Source: DATHBR01 sp036389955 (GTDB lineage: Bacteria; Myxococcota; Myxococcia; Myxococcales; Myxococcaceae). Taken from it: 7,843 nt of DNA. The stretch lies in the NCBI GenBank assembly GCA_036389955.1, contig DASVVJ010000409.1:1-7843 (forward strand), given 5' to 3'. Numbering within the stretch: the first letter of the stretch is position 1; each line of letters opens with the position of its first letter. Shown piece by piece: positions 1 through 6,246 of this stretch. The notes below the pieces were generated by a model that searched no databases, was not told the DNA's origin, and saw only the letters and a program-made list of their open reading frames with translations. Made by a program: the position numbers and the translations under genes.

Positions 1-46
1 CTCTCCCTTCGGGAGAGGGCCGGGGTGAGGGTTCCGCGCAACCCCT
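1..46. repeat. REP-like palindromic repeat (hairpin plus GC-rich tail)
   Basis: Bases 1-7 (CTCTCCC) pair perfectly with 11-17 (GGGAGAG) around a 3-base TTC loop. A GGCCGGGGTGAGGGT tail follows at 18-32. This combination resembles a dispersed palindromic element common in intergenic DNA of many high-GC proteobacteria and myxobacteria. A second, imperfect inverted pair (GAGGGTT at 26-32 or so, and AACCCCTC at about 39-47) follows. The left edge is cut by the window. It could act as a transcription terminator or mRNA 3' stabiliser for the gene upstream. Only one copy is visible here, so its dispersed nature is recalled rather than shown. Confidence 0.55.
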
Positions 47-60
47 CCACGAGAGGGCAC

Positions 61-68
61 GGGAGAGG
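61..68 (+). promoter_or_regulatory. Shine-Dalgarno site that decides the PP2C start
   Basis: GGGAGAGG sits 8 bases before the ATG at 77, which is good spacing. The in-frame GTG at 68 overlaps the end of this site and so has no usable ribosome-binding site. This is why the ATG at 77 is preferred. Confidence 0.6.
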
Positions 69-76
69 TGTACCCA

Positions 77-883
77 ATGCTAGCGACCTTCGACATCGCC
101 GCGGCGTCCGTGATTGGGCGGGAGCACGTGCGCACGGGGCGCAACAACCAGGACTCGCTGCACGTGTGCGGAGAGGGGGACGTGCTGGCGGCGGTGGTGA
201 CGGACGGCTGCGGCAGCGGGGCGCACAGCGAGGTGGGAGCACAACTGGGAGCGCAGTGCGTGGGGCGAGCAGCGCTCGCGGTGCTGGGGCAGGGCGTGCC
301 GGTAGATGACCCGGAGTTCCTCGAGCGAGTGCGCACGGAGGTGCTGAAGTTCCTCTCGTCACTCACGGCGCAGCTGGGCACCTCACTGGTGGGCGAGCAC
401 CTGCTCTTCACGGTGGTGGGAGCGGTGGTGACGCCCCGGAGCACGCTGGTGTTCGCGGCGGGAGACGGGCTGTGGGCGCTGAACGGAGCGGTGCACGCGC
501 TGGGCCCGTTTCCGAACAACGCGCCGCCGTACCTGGCCTACGGGCTGCTGCCACAGGGCACGGTGAAGCTGGAGAAGCAGGCACTGGTGCCCACGGACGA
601 GGTGGTGGCGCTGATGCTGGGTACGGACGGGGCGGTGGACCTGAGCAAGCTGACGGAGGCGCGGGTGCCGGAGACGGAAGAGCCGGTGGGACCGCTGTCG
701 CAGTTCTGGACGAACGAGCGGTACTTCCAGAACCCGGACGCGTTGAGGCGGCGGCTGTCGATGCTGGGGCGGGAGTCGGTGAAGGCGGACTTCACGGCGA
801 GGCGCATGGTGCGCACGCCGGGACTGCTGGCGGACGACACGACGCTCATCGTGCTGCGCCGCCGGGGCATGGGGAGGGCCTGA
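77..883 (+). CDS. PP2C-type serine/threonine protein phosphatase
   Basis: The 268-aa product is a metal-dependent (Mg/Mn) protein phosphatase of the compact bacterial PP2C_2 type, about one catalytic domain long, with no signal peptide or membrane segment. The metal-binding aspartates are visible in order: D26 in RNNQDS, D43 in VTDGCGSG, D184 in LGTDGAVD, and D253/D254 in ADDTTLIVL. A GDG motif (FAAGDG) lies in the central beta sheet, as expected. It is therefore likely catalytically active. Only 3 bases separate it from the next gene, a kinase-like protein, so the two probably form an opposing phosphatase/kinase pair. This matches two members of the TerY-P triad known from tellurium-resistance-type loci, whose third member is a vWA protein. 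A start at GTG 68 would add three residues but lacks a spaced ribosome-binding site. Family call is confident; the substrate is unknown. Confidence 0.9.
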   Translation: MLATFDIAAASVIGREHVRTGRNNQDSLHVCGEGDVLAAVVTDGCGSGAHSEVGAQLGAQCVGRAALAVLGQGVPVDDPEFLERVRTEVLKFLSSLTAQLGTSLVGEHLLFTVVGAVVTPRSTLVFAAGDGLWALNGAVHALGPFPNNAPPYLAYGLLPQGTVKLEKQALVPTDEVVALMLGTDGAVDLSKLTEARVPETEEPVGPLSQFWTNERYFQNPDALRRRLSMLGRESVKADFTARRMVRTPGLLADDTTLIVLRRRGMGRA

Positions 884-886
884 GCC

Positions 887-2758
887 ATGGAGGTGTACCT
901 CGAGGGAAAGAAGGTCCGGCTGGATCCGACGAAGGCGCTCGGCAAGGGGGGCGAGGCGGACGTGTTCGACCTGAGGGATGGGCGGGCGCTCAAGGTCTTC
1001 AAGCCGCCGGAGCACCCGGACTACCAGGGGCTGAGGGAGGAGCAGGCGGCGGCGCGGGCCCGGCTGGACGAGCACCAGCGCAAGCTGCGGGCATTCCCGG
1101 CGATCTTGCCTCCGAAGGTGGTGGTGCCGGGAGTGCTGGCGACGGATCGGCGCGGGAACCTGGTGCTGGGCTACGCGATGCGCAAGCTGGAGAACGTGGA
1201 ACCGCTGCGGCGATTCAGTGATCCGGCGTACCGGCGGGCGGGAGCCACCTCGGCGCACGTGGTCGAGGTGCTGCGAGGCCTGCACCGGACACTAGAGGAG
1301 GTGCACTGCAGCGGGGTGGTGGTGGGGGACTTCAACGATCTCAACGTCCTGGTGTCAGGGAAGGACGCGTACCTGATCGACGCGGACAGCTTCCAGTTCG
1401 GAGCGTTCCTCTCGGCGGTGTTCACCGAGCGCTTCCTGGATCCGCTGCGCCTAACGGGCACGGGAGGCGCGGGACTCAGTCCAGGGCTTCAGGCCTCCTC
1501 GGACAGCGACTGGTACGCGTACACGGTGGCGCTGATGCAGAGCCTGCTGTGCGTGGGACCATACGGAGGCATCCACCGGCCAGCGCCGCCCACGCCGCGA
1601 GCAAGCCCGGCAGCCCGGGTGCACCAGCGGCTCACGGTGTTCCACCCGGAGGTGCAGTACCCGAAGCCCGCGCTGCCCCTGGCAACGCTGCCGGATGATC
1701 TGCTGCACCAGTTCCACCGCATCTTCGTCGAGGACGCGCGAGGCACCTTCCCGCTGCGGCTGCTGGAGTCGCTGCGATTCACAGCCTGTGCCTCGTGCGG
1801 CCTGGAGCACGCGAAGCTGGCGTGTCCCACGTGCAGCCCGCACGCGGCAGCTGCGGCGACACCAGTCACGGCAGCGCGAGGCGAGGTGACAGCCACGCGC
1901 CTGTTCACGACGCGAGGGGTGCTCGTGCACGCCAGCGCCGAGGACGGAGTGCTGCGCTGGCTCTACCACGAGGACGGAGCATACCGGCGCGAGGACGGAA
2001 GTGCGGTATTGCAGAGCCCGCTGGATCCATCGCTGCGCTGGGCGCTGCAAGGAGACGTGACGCTGGTGAGCCGGGGAGCGGAGCTGGCGGTGCTCGCGCC
2101 AGGCCGTGCACCGGAGCGGCTGGGCGTGGACGCACCGGAAGGCCGAGCCGCATTCGCCACTAACGCGCGCCACCGCTATTGGGCGCACGCGGGAGGGCTA
2201 TGGAAGGACGGAACCTTCGGACCGGAGCGCATCGGAGACGTGCTGGAGGGCCAGACGCGGCTCTTCGTGGGACCCCGCTTCGGACTGGGCTTCCACCGGG
2301 CAGGCAACCTGCGCGGAGCCTTCGTGTTCGACGCGGAGCGCCCCGGCATCAAAGACGGGCTCACACTGCCGTGGCCCGTGGGCAAGCTGGTGGACGTGGA
2401 GTGCCTCTTCGAAGGCCAGAACGCCTGGCTGTTCCTGGCGGAAGAGAGCAACGGCCGCACGGTGCACCACTGTGTCGTGGTGGGAGCGGACGGCACGGTG
2501 CGAGCCAGCGCTCACGCGGAGGCCGGAGATCACTCGTGGCTCGGCTCACTGCGCGGCAAGTGCGCCGCAGGCGACGTGCTCTTCTGCGCCACGGATGCCG
2601 GACTTACGCGGGTGGAACTGCGTCAGGGACGGCTCGACGCCGTCCGCGACTTCCCAGATACTGAGCCCTTCGTCGACACGGACAGCCAGATATTCATCAC
2701 GCGCAACGGTCTGTCCGTCGTGCGGCGACAAAGCATCACCGGCCTACGCATGGCCTGA
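887..2758 (+). CDS. Atypical protein kinase-like protein with zinc ribbon and beta-rich C-terminal domain (TerY-P type)
   Basis: The 623-aa protein starts with a protein kinase-like domain (about 1-285). It has a Gly-rich loop LGKGGEADVF (18-27), a nucleotide-binding Lys K36 in ALKVFK, a catalytic loop VGDFNDLNVLV with D148 and N153, and LIDADSFQ with D165 in place of DFG. HRD is replaced by VGD and DFG by DAD, as I recall for kinases of TerY-P loci. The metal- and ATP-binding residues remain, so activity is plausible. A four-Cys zinc ribbon follows (C301, C304, C313, C316), then an Ala-rich linker. The last ~290 residues are rich in beta strands and aromatic/glycine turns (many DG, WL and GLG repeats), perhaps a beta-propeller-like sensor. 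No membrane segment is seen. GGGGAGGG at 871-878 is a good ribosome-binding site, placed inside the end of the phosphatase gene, so translation is likely coupled. The propeller assignment is inference. Confidence 0.8.
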   Translation: MEVYLEGKKVRLDPTKALGKGGEADVFDLRDGRALKVFKPPEHPDYQGLREEQAAARARLDEHQRKLRAFPAILPPKVVVPGVLATDRRGNLVLGYAMRKLENVEPLRRFSDPAYRRAGATSAHVVEVLRGLHRTLEEVHCSGVVVGDFNDLNVLVSGKDAYLIDADSFQFGAFLSAVFTERFLDPLRLTGTGGAGLSPGLQASSDSDWYAYTVALMQSLLCVGPYGGIHRPAPPTPRASPAARVHQRLTVFHPEVQYPKPALPLATLPDDLLHQFHRIFVEDARGTFPLRLLESLRFTACASCGLEHAKLACPTCSPHAAAAATPVTAARGEVTATRLFTTRGVLVHASAEDGVLRWLYHEDGAYRREDGSAVLQSPLDPSLRWALQGDVTLVSRGAELAVLAPGRAPERLGVDAPEGRAAFATNARHRYWAHAGGLWKDGTFGPERIGDVLEGQTRLFVGPRFGLGFHRAGNLRGAFVFDAERPGIKDGLTLPWPVGKLVDVECLFEGQNAWLFLAEESNGRTVHHCVVVGADGTVRASAHAEAGDHSWLGSLRGKCAAGDVLFCATDAGLTRVELRQGRLDAVRDFPDTEPFVDTDSQIFITRNGLSVVRRQSITGLRMA

Positions 2759-2777
2759 TCAAACCCGAGAGGATCCG

Positions 2778-3455
2778 ATGACTCCTGTCATTCTTTGCCA
2801 CGATGCCGGCACATTGACCTGGTTTCTTGAGCGAACCGACTTCAGCTTCGTCTATGCGGACACTGTCCCGGCTGTAGAGCGCTTCCCTGGTGAGCTGAAG
2901 GAGATCGCGGCATCGGAGAAAAGGGTCGTCATCGATCTCGCCGTTGCACCAGCCAAGCTCGTGGCCGAGTTCATCGGAGAGCAGGTCAATCCGGGAGCGA
3001 CGGTGCTCTTCCTCGGCACCCAGCTTGTTGTCGTCCTTAACAGCTTACTGGCGACTCCAGAGGCACAGCTCCTCGACTTGCTGCTGTCGCAGGTTCCCGA
3101 CTTCAAGCAATTGAAACAACAGGGTCGAACGGCGGTCATCACCGCGCTCCTGCAAACAATGAACCCTGCCGTTACCGACCAGGACGACGGGGCCGTGGTC
3201 AAGCACAAGTGGACCGATGCCGAGATGGACCAGACCATTGATCTTCACCTGGCTCACCGCTCGGACAAGACGGGCCGGGTGGATGCCATCGAAAAGCTCG
3301 CCCGGAACCTGAAGCTCGGTGTCGGGCAGGTCTCCATGGCCGTTGATGCGGTGGGCAGCCTCGATCCGCAGGATCCTCGTCGCTACCCAAAGCCGAGCAG
3401 GAAGCTCGCGCGGCTGTGGGCAAAACGAGGGTTCGAGAACAAACTCGGGAAGTAG
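2778..3455 (+). CDS. Unrecognised 225-aa protein with possible C-terminal helix-turn-helix-like module
   Basis: I do not recognise this protein as a named family. Residues 1-130 alternate short hydrophobic strands (RVVIDLAVAP, ATVLFLGTQLVVVL) with helices, suggesting an alpha/beta fold. Residues 142-214 begin KHKWTDAEM and contain an IEKLARNL segment followed by VSMAVDAVGSLDP (185-197). This layout (W...E, then I..LA..L, then a SLDP tail) resembles the small N-terminal module of some HNH restriction endonucleases, which I infer to be helix-turn-helix-like. No nuclease motif is present here. The ATG at 2778 has GAGAGGA at 2767-2773 and lies 19 bases after the kinase-like gene, so it may share the operon. 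Its codon use (more C- and T-ending codons) differs from the strongly G-ending codons of the two genes before it, hinting at a separate origin. It has no signal peptide. Upstream extension in frame exists but would overlap the kinase gene and is rejected. Confidence 0.75.
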   Translation: MTPVILCHDAGTLTWFLERTDFSFVYADTVPAVERFPGELKEIAASEKRVVIDLAVAPAKLVAEFIGEQVNPGATVLFLGTQLVVVLNSLLATPEAQLLDLLLSQVPDFKQLKQQGRTAVITALLQTMNPAVTDQDDGAVVKHKWTDAEMDQTIDLHLAHRSDKTGRVDAIEKLARNLKLGVGQVSMAVDAVGSLDPQDPRRYPKPSRKLARLWAKRGFENKLGK

Positions 3456-3526
3456 GGGACGGGACGCACTACATTCCTTGCCATCATGAGCGCCTGTCGG
3501 GTCAAGCCGCCCACCAGGGGTGAGCC

Positions 3527-3534
3527 AGGAGGAG
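3527..3534 (+). promoter_or_regulatory. Strong ribosome-binding site of the Hanks kinase gene
   Basis: AGGAGGAG ends 4 bases before the ATG at 3539. It is one of the best Shine-Dalgarno matches in the window. The 83-base gap from the previous gene (3456-3538) could hold a promoter for a separate transcript, but I see no convincing -35/-10 pair. Confidence 0.6.
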
Positions 3535-3538
3535 CCTG

Positions 3539-4918
3539 ATGGAGAAGTTCCACGCGGGGGATGCGGCCTCAGTGCGGCCTGGGACTGAGGTGGGGGCCTG
3601 GCGGGTGGTGAGCCGGAAGGGACAAGGCTCCTATGGCGTCATCTACCTGGCTGAGCCAGTAGGGAAGGAAGGCGCGAGGCCTGGTGCATTGAAGCTGGCG
3701 CTGCATCCAGGAGACGAGCGCTTCGAGCGGGAAGTGGAACTGCTCCGGCGTCTGAACCACCCGCATGTTCCGCGCCTGCTCGACTCGGGCACGTGGACGT
3801 CTCCGGAGGGCACGTCCCTGCCCTTTCTGGTGATGGAGTGGGTGGAGGGCGTGCCGCTGTACGAGTGGGCCACGCGCCACAAGCTCACCTCGCGCCAGGC
3901 GTTGAAGCTGGTGGCCCAGGTCGCCCGTGCGCTGGCCGCCACGCACGAAGTGGAAGGCGTGCACCGGGACGTGAAGGGCGACAACGTGCTGGTGACCGAG
4001 GAGGGCCGTGCGGTGCTGATGGACTTCGGCTCGGCGACCTACCGGGGAGCCCGCGTGCTCACGAAGCCGAGGTTTCCTGTCGGCACACCGAATTACTGGA
4101 GCCCCGAGGCCCAGCTGTTCGAGTACCGGTTCAGCCGCCGCGCCACGGCGCGCTACGAGGCGGGCCCGGCCGATGACGTGTACGCGCTGGGAGTGATGGC
4201 GCACCGGCTCGTTACCGGCAACTACCCGCCGGACGCACTGGTGTGGGAGGAGGAAGGGGCCATTCCCCGGCTGTCCAAGGCGGAGTGGGTGCGGCCCGAG
4301 GAAGAGGTGACGGTGTGCCCGGAGTTGGCGGACCTCATCCGCCAGATGCTCTCGGAGTGGCCCACAGCTCGGGGCAGCGCGGCGCAGGTGGCTCAAGCCC
4401 TCGAGCATGCGGAGAAGACAGCCGGGAGAAAGGCCAATCGCCGCATCACCCCGCTGAAGGACCGTGCTGCCCCCGGGCGAGCAGAGCCGTCGGGCTCGTG
4501 GCGCCGTGGAGTGGAGTGGCTGGGGTGGGGCACTGCGGCGGCTCTGGGAGTCGCGCTGGCCGTTCTTCTCTGGAGTCCCGAGCGCCGTGTGCCAGGAGCG
4601 CAGACCGGGCAGGAGGTTCAGGGAAAGAAGGAAGAAGACAGGGCGGCTCTTGCTGAGGCAGCGCTCAAGAAACAGGAGCGCGCGCAGCTACCCGAGGCAG
4701 AGCAGGCCAGCATTAGCCACAACATGCCGACGAAGCCATTCGACACTCAGCGACGCCCACCGTGCGCGAAACAGGAAATCGAACTCCACGGAGGGTGCTG
4801 GATACGCCAGGCAGATACGTCTCCTCCGTGCACAGGTGGCTATTTCGCATGGAAGGACGGGTGCTACTTGCCAGTCATACTGACGACACCGCCTCCCGCC
4901 ACCTCGGACCAGCCGTAA
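3539..4918 (+). CDS. Membrane-anchored Hanks-type serine/threonine protein kinase
   Basis: The 459-aa protein has all the hallmarks of an active eukaryotic-like kinase: Gly-rich loop GQGSYG (28-33), ATP-anchoring K52 in ALKLA, a helix-C Glu in FEREVELL (about E65), catalytic loop HRDVKGDN (142-149), DFG at 162-164 and GTPNYWSPE at 182-190. A Lys/Arg-bearing linker leads to one predicted membrane helix (about 327-345, WLGWG through AVLLW). A Glu/Lys/Gln-rich segment and a short Cys-patterned tail follow. The four cysteines (C409, C420, C431, C442) are spaced exactly 11 apart in two PPC-x10-C copies. This tail is one I associate with myxobacterial kinases and probably sits in the periplasm as a disulfide-stabilised sensor. 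The kinase domain would face the cytoplasm. The stop TAA overlaps the next gene's ATG. The kinase's substrate and signal cannot be told from the sequence. Confidence 0.93.
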   Translation: MEKFHAGDAASVRPGTEVGAWRVVSRKGQGSYGVIYLAEPVGKEGARPGALKLALHPGDERFEREVELLRRLNHPHVPRLLDSGTWTSPEGTSLPFLVMEWVEGVPLYEWATRHKLTSRQALKLVAQVARALAATHEVEGVHRDVKGDNVLVTEEGRAVLMDFGSATYRGARVLTKPRFPVGTPNYWSPEAQLFEYRFSRRATARYEAGPADDVYALGVMAHRLVTGNYPPDALVWEEEGAIPRLSKAEWVRPEEEVTVCPELADLIRQMLSEWPTARGSAAQVAQALEHAEKTAGRKANRRITPLKDRAAPGRAEPSGSWRRGVEWLGWGTAAALGVALAVLLWSPERRVPGAQTGQEVQGKKEEDRAALAEAALKKQERAQLPEAEQASISHNMPTKPFDTQRRPPCAKQEIELHGGCWIRQADTSPPCTGGYFAWKDGCYLPVILTTPPPATSDQP

Positions 4919-5259
4919 TGGCCCGGAAAACCTTCCTCGTGACGCTCACGGTGGCGGTCGAAGCCTCTGACGAGGAGTCCCGCTCAGGGCTCTCCGAGCT
5001 CGAAGAGCTGGAGCAGCGGCTGATCGAGAGCGTGGATGCGGCACTGGGGAACCCGGAGCGCCCTCTGGGCTGGCAGGCCACCTGGTCCACCGAGCTGGAC
5101 CCCGCCTCCATCAACTGCGGCCAGTGCGCCGTGTGTGGCAGCTGGGTGACCGATCGGGAGCGGCCCGATTCTCACATCGGCCTCTGCAACGGAGCGCGCG
5201 TCGAGGGACGACTCCTCTGCGACGAGCACCTGCCACCTGGGCACCGCTGGGCCTTCTGA
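4918..5259 (+). CDS. Small Cys/His-cluster protein coupled to the Hanks kinase
   Basis: This 113-aa protein is not a family I recognise. Residues 1-14 form a hydrophobic strand (FLVTLTVAV), and 17-43 are an acidic helix rich in Glu and Leu. The C-terminal half carries C67, C70, C73, C90, C101 and H104 (CGQCAVC, then GLCN, then LLCDEH), a pattern suited to binding zinc in a small ribbon or treble-clef-like fold. No signal peptide or membrane helix is seen, so it is probably cytoplasmic. Its ATG (4918-4920) shares one base with the kinase stop (TAATG), and no good Shine-Dalgarno lies upstream. Translation therefore probably depends on ribosomes finishing the kinase. This coupling suggests roughly matched amounts and a possible role as partner or substrate of the kinase, which is inference. 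In-frame ATGs further upstream lie inside the kinase gene and are rejected. Confidence 0.78.
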   Translation: MARKTFLVTLTVAVEASDEESRSGLSELEELEQRLIESVDAALGNPERPLGWQATWSTELDPASINCGQCAVCGSWVTDRERPDSHIGLCNGARVEGRLLCDEHLPPGHRWAF

Positions 5260-5298
5260 CTCGCGCGCCCTCACTTCCAGGACCCACAGGCTTGCCTC

Positions 5299-6246
5299 TC
5301 AGTCCTGGCTCCCGGGCTCCTGCGGGTCGAGGAAGCGCCGGTCCCATTGGCTCATGTCATCCTTGGTGAAAGAGCGCCATACGCCAGCAGGCAAGTTGTA
5401 GAGCCAGGGTTCCAGGACACGAGCCAACTCGCGGTGCGCCGGCAGCGTCAGCCCCTGTTCCAGGTCTCCGGCCTCGGGCCACTCACCCAGCGTCACCACC
5501 GCACGCTCACTGCCCAGCGGTTCAACAGTGGTGCCAGGGATGCGAAAACGGGAGCGCAGTCCTTCAACGCCTCCAAGCTGGTCCAGAACGGGCGGGCCCA
5601 GGAAGTTGATCCAGTGGACGCCCTTGATGCGCGTTCCCAGCTCGATCGGAAGGTACTCGGTCGTGGGTAGGTCGAACCCAGGATAGCGAAGGCACAAGTC
5701 TCGAACAGGCCGTGCAAGATCCAGAATGCTTTCGGGGTACTGAAAGGAAAGCCCGGCGTGCCCGGAGCTGAACGGCAGGCCCGAGGCCAGCTCGAGCGCC
5801 AGTGTTCGTACTCGCGCTGGGCCATGTGTTTCCAGGTACTCGGTGGGAAGCCAGAAGAACGCAGCGCAGATGCTCTCCCGGTGATGGGGAATCTCAGGAA
5901 CCTCATTCCGTCTCAAGCCGCGATAACAAAATTCGTATCCTGTTACATGATCAGGCTCTTGTGAAAGAAAGCAATTGCCTCCGCGGTAAGCCAGCAAGGT
6001 CGAGCGGATGCTCTCCCAGTTGGGGTCGTCGAGTTCATAATAGTTCCCATCGAGGCCAACGTACCAACCCAGCCGATGGGGGCTGATCGCCTGGCGATAT
6101 ACTTCCAGGGAGCGCAGCACTCCTTGAATCACCTCCTGGTGGGGACGCTTCATGTAGAAGCAGATGCTGATGCTGTCTCGGATACGCAGAAACCTCTCAC
6201 CGTAAAACTCCTGATAGAACCGTATCCTGGGGTAGTGAGCGGTCAT
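5299..6246 (-). CDS. DUF3396/TsiV-type immunity protein
   Basis: The 315-aa protein matches my recollection of the DUF3396 (PF11876) family, annotated as type VI immunity proteins. Typical stretches are RIRDSISICFYMKRPHQEV (21-39), LGWYVGLDGNYYEL (59-72), FWLPTEYLETHGPARVRTLA (131-150) and LPFSSGHAGLSF (157-168). Some members (TsiV) are known to bind and neutralise VRR-Nuc nuclease effectors. It has no signal peptide, so it should act in the cytoplasm, where an incoming nuclease would do harm. Its ATG shares one base with the TGA stop of the upstream toxin candidate (TGATG), and GGGAGG lies 5 bases before the ATG, so it can be made in step with that gene and perhaps independently. The gene converges on the 113-aa protein gene, with 39 bases between stops and no clear terminator hairpin. 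Base composition is less G/C-biased than at the left of the window, fitting an accessory cassette. Confidence 0.85.
   Translation of the reverse strand: MTAHYPRIRFYQEFYGERFLRIRDSISICFYMKRPHQEVIQGVLRSLEVYRQAISPHRLGWYVGLDGNYYELDDPNWESIRSTLLAYRGGNCFLSQEPDHVTGYEFCYRGLRRNEVPEIPHHRESICAAFFWLPTEYLETHGPARVRTLALELASGLPFSSGHAGLSFQYPESILDLARPVRDLCLRYPGFDLPTTEYLPIELGTRIKGVHWINFLGPPVLDQLGGVEGLRSRFRIPGTTVEPLGSERAVVTLGEWPEAGDLEQGLTLPAHRELARVLEPWLYNLPAGVWRSFTKDDMSQWDRRFLDPQEPGSQD

Noticed and set aside
68..76. GTG 68 as start of the phosphatase gene
   Set aside because: The Shine-Dalgarno site overlaps the GTG; the ATG at 77 is correctly spaced.
383..1285. Long 300-codon open frame on the minus strand
   Set aside because: It is antisense to the phosphatase and kinase genes and is His/Arg/Gln/Pro-rich, typical of a high-GC shadow frame.
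2106..2777. In-frame upstream extension of the 225-aa gene
   Set aside because: It runs through the 3' end of the kinase-like gene in another frame, has shadow composition (Arg/Ser/Thr-rich), and the ATG at 2778 has its own ribosome-binding site.
3456..3538. Promoter for the Hanks kinase
   Set aside because: The gap is long enough, but no convincing -35/-10 pair could be picked out by eye.
5260..5298. Terminator between the convergent genes
   Set aside because: No stem of useful length followed by a T-run on either strand.
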